DNA of 58,458 nucleotides from Methanoregulaceae archaeon UXB-2016 (GCA_004332335.1 SISS01000034.1:1-58458); one strand, 5' to 3'; shown: positions 1-9,603, counted from the first letter of the stretch. Translations and numbers: made by a program. The notes: generated by a model not told the origin, from the sequence alone.

Positions 1-160
1 GGAACATTCCGGCCTTCAGAAACCCGGGATAGTCAAAGAGGACGGGGAGCACTGACGAATGAAAGATGACACGGAGGGAAATTAGCGAAGTACTGAGATC
101 ACAGCCACCCCGCTCCTCGGGGAGGGGGGGATCCTCGGCGTCCTCTCCATATGGCACGAC

Positions 161-2065
161 GTGACCGAGCCCGAGCGCCTGCGGGGAGAGCTCGTCGAGA
201 GCGAGACGAAGTACCGAAACCTGATCGAGCTCGCGCCGGACGCGATCCTGATCCACCAGGACGGGAAGATCGTCTTTGTCAACCCGGCAGCCGTTGCCCT
301 CCTCGGCGCCGCCGGGGAGAGCGACCTCGTCGGCCGGCCGGTGCTCGACATCGTCCATCCCGACATGAGGGAGCACGTGGGGTGGAACGTCGAGACGGAC
401 CTGCGGGGCGAGGAGAGCCCGCTCACCACGGTGGACCTCCTCCGCATGGACGGGCTGACGGTCACGATCCAGGGGCGCGGAGCACGGATCCCCCACGGAG
501 GGCGTCATGCGGTCCAGGTCGTCCTCCGCGACGTCACCGAGGCCAAGCGGGTCGAGGACGCCCTGAAGGACTATGCGGCGCGGCTGGAGATCAGCGAGGA
601 AAAGGCCTGGAATCGGCTCGAGGAGATCGAGATCATCTACGATACGGCGCCGATCGGGCTCTGCGTCCTCGATACCGAGCTCCGCTTCGTCCGCCTCAGC
701 CGGCGTTTCGCCGAGATTGCGGGCGCCCCGGTCGAGGCGCATATCGGCCGAACACCGGCTGAGATCATGCCGGACCTGGGCCGCCAGATCGAAACGACGA
801 TGCGAAGGGTAATCGAGACGGGAGAGCAGCTCGACCTCGAGCTGTGCGGGACAGCCCCGACGACCCCCGACGTGCTCCGGCACTGGAACGCGCACTGGGC
901 TCCCCTCAGGGGCGCGTCGGGCACGATCGTCGCGATCAGCGCCACGGTCGAGGAGATCACCCGGCGGAAGCGGATCGAGGAGGCCCTGCGGGAGCGGGAG
1001 CGGACCCTGCAGGGGATCTTTCGGGCCGTTCCCATCGGCATCGGCATTGTCTCGGACCGCATGATCACCGAGGTCAACGCCCCGCTCTGCCGGATGACCG
1101 GTTACGCCCAGGACGAGCTGATCGGGCAGGACGCGCGCCTGCTCTATCCTTCCGATGAGACGTACGCATACGTCGGACAGGAGAAATACGCCCAGATCGC
1201 CGAGAGCGGAAGAGGCGCTGTCGAGACGCAGTGGCGGACCAAGGACGGCACGGTCCTCGACATTCTGCTCAGCTCGTCGCCGGTCGACCTCTCCCTTCCC
1301 AACCAGAACGTCGTCTTCAGCGCCCTCGACATCACGAAGCTCCGGGAGAGCGAGCGGGCCCTGGAATCGTACATGGACGACCTGCAGCGGTCGAACGAGG
1401 AGCTGCAGCGGTTCGCGTACGTGGCCAGCCACGACCTCCAGGAGCCGCTCCGGTCGATCGTCAGCTTCAGCCAGCTCCTCGTACGGAAGTACCGGGGCCG
1501 GCTCGACGCGGACGCGGACGAGTACCTCGGCTACATCACCGAAGGAGGGCAGCGAATGCAGGCCCTGATCCAGGACCTGCTCCAGCTCTCGCGTGTCGAG
1601 ACGCAGGCGAAACCCCTCTCCCCGACGGACGCCGCGGAGGTCGTGGCCGACGTGCTCCGGCTGATGGAGGTGGCGATCCGTGAGGCGGGCGCGACTGTGG
1701 TCGCCGACCAGCTCCCGACGGTCCTGGCCGACGCAGCCCAGCTCGCGCAGGTCTTCACGAACCTGATCGGCAACGCCCTGAAGTACCGCCATCCCGGCGT
1801 AGCTCCCGCGATACGCATCTCGGCCGAGCCTGCGGGGACGTCCTGGCGTTTCACGGTGAAGGACAACGGGATCGGGATCGAGGCCGAGTACTTCGACCGG
1901 ATCTTCGTGATCTTCCAGCGGCTCCACACCAGGGACGCCTACCCGGGCACGGGCATCGGCCTCGCGGTCGTCAAGAAGATCGTCGAACGGCACGGCGGTC
2001 GGATCCGGGTCGAGTCGACCCCGGGCGAGGGCTCGACCTTCTCCTTCACCCTGTCGGCGGCCTGA
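161..2065 (+). CDS. PAS-domain sensor histidine kinase, N-terminus disrupted
   Basis: Cytoplasmic-looking sensor kinase with no membrane segment. Three PAS domains can be read at about residues 14-125, 155-275 and 285-400. A HisKA domain follows with the H-box SHDLQEPLRSIV (phospho-accepting His about residue 424), then a HATPase_c domain with NLIGNALKYR, DNGIGI and GTGIGL. The listed start is a GTG inside a PAS domain: codons 86-160 in the same frame still read as the last strands of another PAS unit (ITATPLLGEGG... SIWHDVTE). TAG at 83-85 and TGA at 53-55 close this frame upstream. The real protein therefore probably began further upstream and is now broken by a frameshift or rearrangement. 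Ligand and partner regulator are unknown; no receiver gene is adjacent. Confidence 0.8.
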   Translation: MTEPERLRGELVESETKYRNLIELAPDAILIHQDGKIVFVNPAAVALLGAAGESDLVGRPVLDIVHPDMREHVGWNVETDLRGEESPLTTVDLLRMDGLTVTIQGRGARIPHGGRHAVQVVLRDVTEAKRVEDALKDYAARLEISEEKAWNRLEEIEIIYDTAPIGLCVLDTELRFVRLSRRFAEIAGAPVEAHIGRTPAEIMPDLGRQIETTMRRVIETGEQLDLELCGTAPTTPDVLRHWNAHWAPLRGASGTIVAISATVEEITRRKRIEEALRERERTLQGIFRAVPIGIGIVSDRMITEVNAPLCRMTGYAQDELIGQDARLLYPSDETYAYVGQEKYAQIAESGRGAVETQWRTKDGTVLDILLSSSPVDLSLPNQNVVFSALDITKLRESERALESYMDDLQRSNEELQRFAYVASHDLQEPLRSIVSFSQLLVRKYRGRLDADADEYLGYITEGGQRMQALIQDLLQLSRVETQAKPLSPTDAAEVVADVLRLMEVAIREAGATVVADQLPTVLADAAQLAQVFTNLIGNALKYRHPGVAPAIRISAEPAGTSWRFTVKDNGIGIEAEYFDRIFVIFQRLHTRDAYPGTGIGLAVVKKIVERHGGRIRVESTPGEGSTFSFTLSAA

Positions 2066-2219
2066 GCGACCGCACGAAGGCCGGGCGGTCCGGCGGGTAG
2101 GAGGCCGTTGCGACCCATTGCAGTCTCGCGTCGAGCCCGCAGATCCAAAGGCTGAAATACCTGGTTCCCATTATTCTGCCAATGCCATCCACCGATGGCA
2201 GACCACTGGGAGTTGGACA

Positions 2220-2621
2220 ATGAAGAAAGGATTCGTTACCGATATTGAGAGCGCGACGACCAAGAACACGGACTTCCGCCGGGTCCTCTACACGGGGAAG
2301 TACAGCCAGCTCGTCCTGATGACCCTCAGGCCGGGCGAGGAGATCGGCGAGGAGGTGCACGATGATGTCGACCAGTTCTTCCGTTTCGAAGAGGGTGAGG
2401 GCAAGGTCGTGATCGACGACGTCGAGAGCGCGGTGAAGGACGGTAGCGGTGTGATCGTGCCGAGCGGTGCCAAGCACAACGTGGTGAACACGTCCAAGAC
2501 GGCCGACCTCAAGCTCTATACGATCTACTCGCCGCCCGAGCACCAGGACGGCATCGTGCGCCGGACACGAAAGGAAGCCCTCGAGAACGAGGAGCACTTC
2601 GACGGCAAGACGACCGAGTAA
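2220..2621 (+). CDS. Small cupin-domain protein
   Basis: 133-residue single-domain cupin. The two cupin motifs are visible: PGEEIGEEVHDDVDQFF, which supplies Glu/His metal ligands, and the later VPSGAKHNVVN. The acidic E-E-G-E-G-K turn before the second motif is typical of the family that resembles mannose-6-phosphate isomerase C-terminal domains. ATG at 2220 is preferred over the upstream in-frame start at 2118 because conservation begins at MKKGFVTDIE. No substrate can be assigned. It stands alone between the kinase and a repeat-bearing spacer. Confidence 0.85.
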   Translation: MKKGFVTDIESATTKNTDFRRVLYTGKYSQLVLMTLRPGEEIGEEVHDDVDQFFRFEEGEGKVVIDDVESAVKDGSGVIVPSGAKHNVVNTSKTADLKLYTIYSPPEHQDGIVRRTRKEALENEEHFDGKTTE

Positions 2622-3081
2622 AACCCACGGCCGGAGCAGCACCCTTTCCGATACGGGTGTCCGGCGGAGGGCCGCCCGGCCCCCATTCTTTCTCCATGCG
2701 CTCGCTGACCGCAGCCAGGGCCTGGTTTCGGGCGGCAGGGACGTGCCCCGGACCGTTTCGATCGAATGCGCCCCTCACTTTTACCCCGCGAGGACCGCTA
2801 TCAAATAGTCGATCACCGAGTACCCTACCGACAGTTGCCGTCACCATGACGGCGGTCCAGACTCGACGTGATGGCGATGTCGCGTGAAAACGGACGTGGC
2901 CCCTCCACCCCTCCCCGGTACCAACGCGGCGGTCGGACGGGACCACATTACTATATTGGAGGCCGTTCGCATAAAGCTGCGGCTTTCGGCACTGCAGGGG
3001 CAGCGCCCCCCCCATCCGCTCGTCCGCAGGCCTGGGCAACAGCGGCCCTGCCGGCTCCATGCCCGTCGGGGGTGAGGGTGC
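2622..3081. other. 460-nt spacer without a convincing gene
   Basis: No ORF here has a recognisable product. It contains dispersed-repeat copy A (2890-2965) and, just before 3082, a purine-rich GGGTGAGGG that can serve as ribosome binding site for the following GTG-started gene. The stretch TCACTTTTACC near 2776 is the only T-rich patch. Confidence 0.5.
2890..2965 (+). repeat. Dispersed intergenic repeat, copy A
   Basis: Shares the core CGGTACCAACGCGGCGGTCG followed by GACGGGA and, about 20 nt later, GGAGGCC with the copies at 44291-44378 and 45491-45582. A pyrimidine-rich CCCCTCC tract precedes the core in all three. It lies upstream of the RecA-like/PolB2 operon. Confidence 0.65.
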
Positions 3082-3618
3082 GTGCGGCTCTGGTTTGATC
3101 CGCCCGGGGTGCCACTCGAGCAGGGGCGGTACACGGCGCTCGTCGCACCGCCCGAGCCCCTGCTCGGCCTCCTCGGCCGGCCCGAGCTCGACCGGTTCAT
3201 GACCCTCTATCTCTACGGGATCTCGTCCCGCCTCCTCCACCGCCTCCCCCGGCGGGCGCCGGCCCTTGAGGTCCAGAGCTGCATGACGATCCACCAGCTC
3301 CTGGTCGCCCTTCAAGAGGCCTACCACTCCATCGTGCTCGTCGAGTACGACCCCGAGCTCTTCTCGGCGATCGAGGGGGAGCAGCAGGAGGTGGTCCATG
3401 CCGCCGGACAGGCGCTCAGCGAGCTCGCCCGGTCGTCGCTCGTCCTCCTCTATGTCGGGAGGGCCGATCGCGGCTTCCGGGCGCTCTCGCGCCCGGCCGA
3501 CCAGGTCGTCTACCTCTACGGTGCGCTCCCGCCCTCTCGTGCGGAGGCGCCGGCCCGCGCCGTGGGCGGACACCGCCGCCCGGCGCAGCGCACGCTCGCC
3601 GAGACCGGATGGGGCTGA
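3082..3618 (+). CDS. RecA/ImuA-superfamily-like protein without Walker A, polB2 partner
   Basis: 178 residues from a GTG start behind GGGTGAGGG. A hydrophobic strand ending in an acid (SIVLVEYDPELF, about residues 73-84) resembles a Walker B strand. A later segment (SSLVLLYVGRADRGFRAL then ADQVVYLY) resembles the C-terminal strands of RecA/KaiC-fold ATPases, but no GxxxxGKT loop exists. It overlaps the start of the DNA polymerase by up to 10 nt, so they form an operon. Archaeal PolB2 genes are known to travel with an inactivated RecA-superfamily protein, and the position and size match that description. Homology is inferred from context and faint strand pattern, not from a clear motif. The alternative is an unrelated lineage-specific protein. 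Confidence 0.55.
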   Translation: MRLWFDPPGVPLEQGRYTALVAPPEPLLGLLGRPELDRFMTLYLYGISSRLLHRLPRRAPALEVQSCMTIHQLLVALQEAYHSIVLVEYDPELFSAIEGEQQEVVHAAGQALSELARSSLVLLYVGRADRGFRALSRPADQVVYLYGALPPSRAEAPARAVGGHRRPAQRTLAETGWG

Positions 3619-5597
3619 GGATGTGGATCCTCGACACCTCGGTCGAACGCGACCGGATCGCGCTGTGGGGGCCCGGCGGCGCGGTCGAGCGGCGGACGTG
3701 TCCGCCCTCGTTCCTCCTGACGCTCCCCGACCCGGCCCGCCACTGGGAGCTCGTCGAGGCGCTCGACGCAGCGGTTGGGGCCGAGCCGGTCGTGGTCCGG
3801 ACCATTCACGGCGAGGGGTCCGGCTGGCGAATCGGGGCCGGCCGGGAGGTGGCCGAGGCGGTCCTCCGGCAGACACGGTACGCGGCCCGATGCTACAACG
3901 TCGACGTCCGTCGCGACCAGCGCTACCTCGCCGAGCAGGGCCTCCTGCCCTGCGCCGGGCCGGGCGACGAGCGGTTCTCGACGGCCCTCGACCGGGAGCT
4001 CGCCGTGCTGGAGCTCGCCGTCGACGGCGACCCGGTCCGTTCGGCCGCGATTGCGGGCTGCACCGTCACGACAGACGGCCGGTCCCGTCGCCTCGAGGGC
4101 AACGAAGGGACCGTGCTCAGGGACCTCTTCGGCCTTGTCGAGGCGATCGACCCCGACGTGGTCCTCTTTCCGAACGCCGACACCTGGATGAAGCGGCTCC
4201 TCGGTGCAGCCGACGCGTACGGCGTTCCCGCCACGCTCTCGCGGACCGGGCGGCACGTCACCCTCGACTCGCGCTCGTACTTCTCCTACGGCCGGATGTA
4301 TCACCGGCCGAAGGCGATGGTCCCGGCCGGCCGGCTCCTGATCGACACCGAGCAGTCCTTCACCTACCGCGAGGGCGGCCTTCCGGGCGTGCTCGTCGCG
4401 GCCCGGATCACGGGGCTCTCGCCGAACCGGACTGCGCGGTTCACACCGGGGACGCTCGTCTCGGCCTTCGAGGTATACACGGCCCTCGCCCGCGGGATCG
4501 CGGTGCCCTGGCAGAAGACCGATGCCGAACGGGTCAAGCCGGCCGCAGCCCTCCGGGCCGCCGACCGGGGCGGGATGATGTTCCAGCCGGTCCCGGGGGT
4601 GTACGAGCGCGTTCACCAGATCGACTTCACCTCGCTCTACCCGTCGATCATCGTCAGGCACAACCTCTCGCCCGAGACGGTCGACGCTCCCGACCGACCG
4701 GGCTTCCTCGCCGAATGCCTCCGTCCCCTCCTCGATCTCCGGATCGAGACCAAGGCGGCGAAGCGGGACGACCCGGCGATCGCCGGGGTGGACTCGGTGC
4801 TGAAGTGGATGCTCGTGACCTGTTTCGGGTACACCGGGTACAAGAACGCCCGGTTCGGCCGGGTCGACGTCCACGAGGCGATCACCCGCCATGCGCGCGA
4901 GGCCCTGATCGAGGCGAAGGAGACGGCCGAGGCCCTCGGCTTCCGGGTGCTGCACGGGATAACGGACTGCCTCTTCGTCCAGGGCGAGCCGATCGGAGAG
5001 CTGAAGGCCGCGGTCGAGGCCGGGAGCGGGTACCGGACCGAGGTCGAGACCTACGACTGGGTGGTCTTTCTGCCCCAACGGGATGGGACCGGTGCCTACA
5101 CCTGGTACTACGGCCGGCTCCGGGACGGCGAGGTGAAGGTCCGGGGGATCATGGCGCGGCGGGGGGACTGCCCCGCGTACGTGCAGCGATTTCAGAGCGA
5201 GGCGCTCTCGATGATGGGCCGGGCGCGCTCGGTCGCCGAACTCCTTACGCTCTCACCCGCGCTCCGGACCCTGTACGGGACCTACTGCGACGGACTGGCC
5301 TCGGCGCCGCTCGACGACCTGGTCATCGCCCGCCGGATCTCGACCGTGGAATACACGCGGCGGTGCCCGGAGCGGGGCGCGGTCGAGGCTTACCGTCGCG
5401 CCGGTGTGCCGGTTGCCCCGGGGATGACGATCCGGTACGTGGTCCGGGACGCCCGGGCCGGGCTGGCCGACTGCGCCTGGGAGGCGGAGGCCGCCGACCG
5501 GCACTACTACCGCCGCGTGCTCGCGAAGGCGTGGGGCGAGGTGGCGGCCGGGATCAAGCCGCCGGAGGCGGCTCAGCTCCGGTCCTCGATCACCTGA
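3609..5597 (+). CDS. polB2: B-family DNA polymerase, PolB2-type
   Basis: 662 residues, short for an archaeal PolB. The palm motifs are present but altered. Motif A is canonical (DFTSLYPSIIVRHN, about residues 339-352). Motif B is degenerate (KWMLVTCFGYTGYKNARFG rather than KxxxNSxYG). Motif C reads HGITDCLF where replicative enzymes have YGDTDS, so the first Asp is replaced by Ile and Ser by Cys while the second, catalytic Asp is kept. The N-terminal half has no DxE ExoI motif, and the ExoII region (NADTWMKRLL) lacks its Asp, so proofreading is probably absent. This pattern fits PolB2, implicated in damage tolerance or translesion synthesis in other archaea. ATG 3621 is an equally plausible start just after the upstream stop. 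The 3' end overlaps the convergent gene by 25 nt. Confidence 0.8.
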   Translation: MGLRMWILDTSVERDRIALWGPGGAVERRTCPPSFLLTLPDPARHWELVEALDAAVGAEPVVVRTIHGEGSGWRIGAGREVAEAVLRQTRYAARCYNVDVRRDQRYLAEQGLLPCAGPGDERFSTALDRELAVLELAVDGDPVRSAAIAGCTVTTDGRSRRLEGNEGTVLRDLFGLVEAIDPDVVLFPNADTWMKRLLGAADAYGVPATLSRTGRHVTLDSRSYFSYGRMYHRPKAMVPAGRLLIDTEQSFTYREGGLPGVLVAARITGLSPNRTARFTPGTLVSAFEVYTALARGIAVPWQKTDAERVKPAAALRAADRGGMMFQPVPGVYERVHQIDFTSLYPSIIVRHNLSPETVDAPDRPGFLAECLRPLLDLRIETKAAKRDDPAIAGVDSVLKWMLVTCFGYTGYKNARFGRVDVHEAITRHAREALIEAKETAEALGFRVLHGITDCLFVQGEPIGELKAAVEAGSGYRTEVETYDWVVFLPQRDGTGAYTWYYGRLRDGEVKVRGIMARRGDCPAYVQRFQSEALSMMGRARSVAELLTLSPALRTLYGTYCDGLASAPLDDLVIARRISTVEYTRRCPERGAVEAYRRAGVPVAPGMTIRYVVRDARAGLADCAWEAEAADRHYYRRVLAKAWGEVAAGIKPPEAAQLRSSIT

Positions 5598-6026
5598 TCG
5601 AGCAGCCGGCCGGCCGATCGGACCAGCCCCGGGCAGCGTTCACGGACGACGCCCGCCTCGCGCGCGGCCGCAAATTCGTCGGGGTCTCCGAGGTTGTACC
5701 CGAGCAGGTCCGAGCAGCGCACGGACCCGTGGGCGGCCGTGAACGCGGCGAGGAACCGTTGAACGTCTGCATAGGTGGCCTCCCGCGCGGCAGCATCGCC
5801 GGGGGTCGTCCCGCCGTGCGCAAGGCCGAGCACCATCACTCCCCCCGAGACCGCACCGCAGATCTGGTCCGTGCGGGCGATGCCCGCGCCGAACCCGGCG
5901 GCTACCCTTGGCCGCCTCGCCCTGCGGGAGCCCGAGGGCCTCGCCGTACGCCTGGCAGATCGCCTGCGAGCAGGAATAACCGCGCTCGAAGAGCGCGACT
6001 GCACGTTCCGACTCTTCTGCTGTCAT
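5573..6026 (-). pseudogene. C_GCAxxG_C_C family protein, frameshifted
   Basis: The N-terminal 40 codons (MTAEESERAVALFERGYSCS... ending GLPQGEAA) are in one frame. The rest (RVAAGFGAGIARTDQICGAV, then the CSDLLG and RERCPGL cysteines) is in another. Removing one base near 5905-5913 (GCCAAGGG) joins them into a normal ~150-residue member of the C_GCAxxG_C_C family, putative redox proteins with conserved cysteines and often membrane association. Either a genuine +1 mutation or a sequencing indel explains it. It converges on polB2, overlapping its last codons. Confidence 0.75.
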
Positions 6027-6188
6027 CGCCGTACCCTACGACGATTCCACCGATAGAGCTGTGGGCCCGGCCGCCGGAGAATATCTCCTCGGAGGCAGAC
6101 GGAACCGTGACGAAACGTCGTCCCTCGACCGCCGCTCCGCATCGGCGGACCTGGGGCCGAACGCAGGATGTATCGAGCCTCTCCGGCG

Positions 6189-6839
6189 CTATCTCGAGGT
6201 AGGGGTCGGCGATCGACGGTTGCTCTGGTCCGACGGGGTCAGGTTTCTGAGGAACTCCCGCGTTCGGCCGACGTCTCCGGCGTCGAGTGCGGTCTGGGAG
6301 GCGGAGATGTCGAACCCCGCTGCCCAGAGCTCGGCCACGTGCGATCCGAGCTCCGCCTCGGGATGCTCCTGCAGGAACTGTTCGAGGAGGGTGCGGGCGG
6401 CATCGGCGTCACCACGCTCCAGGGCCCCCTGGACCGCCGACAGGTTGTTTCCGCTCGCCGTCAGGTTCATGACGGTCCCGGTGATCCGGTCGATAGAGAG
6501 CTCGGGAGGGTAGGAGTGCGCTTCGGGGTGCTCCCGCCAGAACTGGTCGAGGAATCGCTGCACGCTCTCGAGGTTGCCCGTCTCCAGGGCGGACTCGAGG
6601 GAGGAGGTGTTGTACTCCCTCTCGGTGAGGTTCTGGATGAGCGCCCGGGCCGACTCGAGGGTCAGGTTCTCCGTCCCGTAGGTGAGCGGCTGGTCGACGC
6701 TGGAGCCTCCGCGTTCGATCTGAGGGCCGGTGCTATTCGGCTTCGGCGAAGGGGATGAGGCCCCCGTGCAGCCGGCCGTGATGATCGCGAGGGCAAGCAG
6801 GAGTGATAGCCCGGAGAGTGCGTATCTCGATCTCGTCAT
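6189..6839 (-). CDS. Secreted lipoprotein with three helical repeats
   Basis: 216 residues from ATG at 6839. The N-terminus MTRSRYALSGLSLLLALAII is followed by TAGC, a lipobox, so the protein is probably lipid-anchored outside the membrane. A Ser/Pro-rich spacer follows. The body shows three alpha-helical repeats of the pattern ALExGDxxxxRxxLxxFxxEHPEA (ALETGNLESVQRFLDQF, ALERGDADAARTLLEQF, ALDAGDVGRTREFLRNL), giving a small superhelical, probably protein-binding domain. No enzymatic motif is seen. The longer ORF upstream to 6947 lacks coding character and is not used. Function unknown. Confidence 0.75.
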   Translation of the reverse strand: MTRSRYALSGLSLLLALAIITAGCTGASSPSPKPNSTGPQIERGGSSVDQPLTYGTENLTLESARALIQNLTEREYNTSSLESALETGNLESVQRFLDQFWREHPEAHSYPPELSIDRITGTVMNLTASGNNLSAVQGALERGDADAARTLLEQFLQEHPEAELGSHVAELWAAGFDISASQTALDAGDVGRTREFLRNLTPSDQSNRRSPTPTSR

Positions 6840-7091
6840 GTAATCGTCCGTGAGATCGGGTTGCCCGGGACCGCACTCCGTCGGTCCCTGTAGCCCTGCC
6901 GTCTCCGCCAGTAGTATCGGCACGGTGGAAGATAAACTGTAGATCACAGGACCCTGCGGCGGCCTCTCGCATCCCGGTCGAAGACCGGGCCCTCGGGCTC
7001 CGGTGGTGATGCGAGGACGCGGCCCGGGCTCGGGAAGGCCGCCGGGTGACCGGGCTCCACCGGATTCCGCGAAGCTGCCGCCCCGCGAGGG
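6840..7091. other. 252-nt spacer, nothing recognised
   Basis: Lies between the lipoprotein start and the 3' end of the response regulator. No convincing ORF, repeat or strong terminator is seen. The AGATAAACTGTAG patch near 6929-6941 could hold the lipoprotein promoter. Confidence 0.4.
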
Positions 7092-7495
7092 TCACCGGCC
7101 GGACCCGTGTGGCCTCAGGGAGATCACGCGCTCGACCTCTTCTGCAAGGCCTGCCAGATTGAACGGCTTCGGGACGATCCCGTCGAAGCCGTAGGCCTCG
7201 TGCAGGGCCATGATCGGGTCATGAGAATACCCTGAGCAGACGATCGCTTTCACCTCCCGGGTGGAGTGCCCTGAGCCGCTGCAGGGTGGCCTGCCCGCCC
7301 AGCCCGTTCGGCACGATCAGGTCGAGCAGCACGGCATCGAACGGGTTCCCCTGCAAAACGGCCCTCCTCGTACGCCCGGATGGCTGCTTCGCCCTCATGC
7401 GCGAGAACGACGTCGAAGCCCTGTGAATCGAGCCAGAAGCGGATCAGCTCGGCGAGGGCGACCTCGTCGTCCACGACCAGCACCCGCCCCCTCAT
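7092..7495 (-). pseudogene. Response regulator receiver domain with two frameshifts
   Basis: Starts MRGRVLVVDDEVALAELI, with the acidic pair DD, in one frame. After a G-run at 7361-7364 the frame changes to NPFDAVLLDLIVPNGLGG, which carries the phospho-acceptor Asp. After a second G-run at about 7254-7262 it changes again to HPEVKAIVCSGYSHDP and then GFDGIVPKPFN with the conserved Lys, ending at TGA 7092. Dropping one base at each point gives a complete single-domain receiver of about 134 residues without output domain, CheY-like. Its ATG overlaps the TGA of the upstream kinase (ATGA at 7492-7495), so the two form a two-component operon. Both shifts sit in G-runs, where sequencing errors are common. 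Confidence 0.75.
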
Positions 7496-9603
7496 CCTTT
7501 CTCTCCCGCAGTGATCGTGATAGGAAGGTAGATTGTGACGGAGGTTCCCTCCGGGCCCGTGGCCGAGATCCGCACGTCCCCGCCATGCTTTCGGACCACG
7601 GACCGGGCCAGGGTCAGGCCGATCCCGGCCGCACCCTCCTTCGTGGTCACGTTCAGGTCGAAGACCGTGGGGAGGAGCTTGTCTCGAATCCCGGGACCCG
7701 TGTCTTCGACGACGATCGCGACATACGCTCCGGGAGGCAGCCCGACCCCTGCTCCGTCCCCTACGGTAGAGACCGAGAGTGCGATCCGCCCGCCGGGGCC
7801 GGCCGCATCGCGGGCATTCCGAAGGATCTCGGCGAGGGCTCCGAAGACCTGTCGGCGGTCGATCGGGATCGCCGGGAGTCCGGGTTCCGACTCGAGCGTG
7901 ACAAGGGGATCGGTCCATCGCCCGGTCAGCTCGATCACCTCCTCGATCACGGGCAGGAGCTGCGTCTGCCTGAGGATCGGCTCCCCTCCATGGGCGAACG
8001 TGATGAGCCGGTTCGTCTCGATCGTCGCCCGGCCGGCAGCTCTGTCGGCGGCCTGGACAAACCGTCGGACCAAAACCGGGTCCGTCCGGTACTGTTCGGC
8101 CAGCGTCAGGTTGCCGTGAATGATCGTGATCAGATTGTTGAACTGGTGTGCCACCGAGCCGGCCATCACCCCGAGGGTCTCGAACCGGGCAAGACGAATC
8201 CGGTCTTCTTCGTGTCGTCGCCGCTCGGTCACGTCCCGGGCGATCAGCATCAGCCCGGCAATGCCGTTCAGCTCCTCCGAGAGCGGGATCGCGGTGCAGT
8301 CGAGCATGCGGTCCTCGCCGCGGATGGTGAATGCGACCTCTCGGCGGACCGGGGATCCCGAAGCGAACGCCGTGACGAAGAGCTCATTGCAGAACTCCTC
8401 GTGGCCTCCCGCCAGGGCCGAGGCCGAGAGGCCCGGCCTCCACGTGACCCCGAATCACCGTGATGCGTAGGGGTTGATGTACTCGACGGCCTTCTCAGGC
8501 CCGACCAGGAGAATGATCTCCTCGGCCGTCTCGGCCAGTGTCCGGTACCGGGTGTTCGCCGCCGAGATCTCGTCCACCATTGCATTGATCGATCCGGCCA
8601 GTCGGTTCAGTTCGTCCTGTCCGCCGAGGTCGGGGATCGGCCGGGCCGTCTCGCCTTCCCGGATCCGCTGAACCTGCAGGGCGATGATCGAGATCCGGCG
8701 CAGGACCCGTGCATCGATGAGCCAGAGAGCGATCCCGGAGAAGACGCCGCAGATCAGGAGGGACGAGAGGATGAACGATATGACTGCCGCCATGCCGTTC
8801 TGGTGAATCGACCGTGCGACCTCGACCAGGACCAGGCCGATGGCAGCCCGATCGATATCCTCTATCGGGTAGAGACCGAAGGCGGTCGACTCGTTGGAGT
8901 AGACTGCGCGAACGGCGACGCCCTCCGGAGTGCCCGTCTCCTCCAGGCGGCGGTCGATTCCGCCGGGGATCTGGTCCGGGCGGATCACCCGGATCGGCTG
9001 CCCGTGTATGCGTGAGAACGACTCGAGCATGGGTGTATCGAGTTCTGTGATCATCACCATCGCGCCGGCAGCAGGGCCGCTGTAGTCATCGTGCAGGACC
9101 GGCTCCACCGCGATCAGCCCCACATGCTCGGGGAGGCCGATGAAGCCGACCTCTCCCTGCTCGCGATCGATCGCACGGCGGATGATCGCGACACGGTTCA
9201 GGGCCCCGATCACGGCCGGTCGGACCGCCTCGAGATCCCCGGTCGACGTATTGTACTCGCGCCCGTGGACGAGGTGCCCTTCGCGGTCGAAGAGCAGCAT
9301 TGCGTCGATCTTCGCGTCCTCAAAGAGTTCGGGCCGGAAGTTTACGCGCTCGTACTCGGGACTGCGCCCCCCGATGTAGTCGTAGGTCTCGTTCCAGGCC
9401 GCATAGTCCCGCAGTGCCGCGTCGATGGAGTCCAGGTGGCCCGATAGGAAGGCCATGGCCTGCCCGGTCTCGCCCATGATATGTTCCTCTTCAAGCGCGA
9501 CGTACCCTCCCTCGAGGATCGTGAGGCTGTAGACGAGCATGACGAGGACGATCACGGCCATGGCGAGGCCGATCGCCAGCAAGCTCGTCGCCCGGAGATT
9601 CAT
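7492..9603 (-). pseudogene. Membrane sensor histidine kinase (CHASE4-HAMP-PAS-HisKA), frameshifted
   Basis: The N-terminal part (9603 to ~8460) has a transmembrane helix at residues 5-28, an extracellular CHASE4-like domain with the AAWNETYDYI signature, a second helix near residues 270-295, a HAMP segment (ARVLRRISIIALQVQRI) and the beginning of a PAS domain ending INPYAS. The reading frame then stops at TGA. The remainder (PAS end, VTERRRHEEDR linker, H-box GSVAHQFNNLITII, HATPase with EILRNARDA, VEDTGPGI and GIGLTLA) continues in another frame to 7492. The full product would be about 700 residues. The H-box has Gln after His where Asp is usual. It heads an operon with the receiver protein. 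Confidence 0.75.

Noticed and set aside
2657..2887. 76-codon ORF after the cupin
   Set aside because: No conserved pattern, and it ends next to repeat A; treated as spacer.
3516..5078. Long minus-strand frame opposite the polymerase
   Set aside because: Composition-driven shadow; the plus strand shows clear polymerase motifs A and C.
3398..6202. Long plus-strand frame of 934 codons across the polymerase gene
   Set aside because: Arg/Pro/Gly-rich translation with no motif; it is the antiphase shadow of the PolB2 gene in GC-rich DNA.
6733..7095. 120-codon minus-strand ORF covering the lipoprotein start
   Set aside because: Overlaps the lipobox-bearing gene in another frame and has no domain signature.
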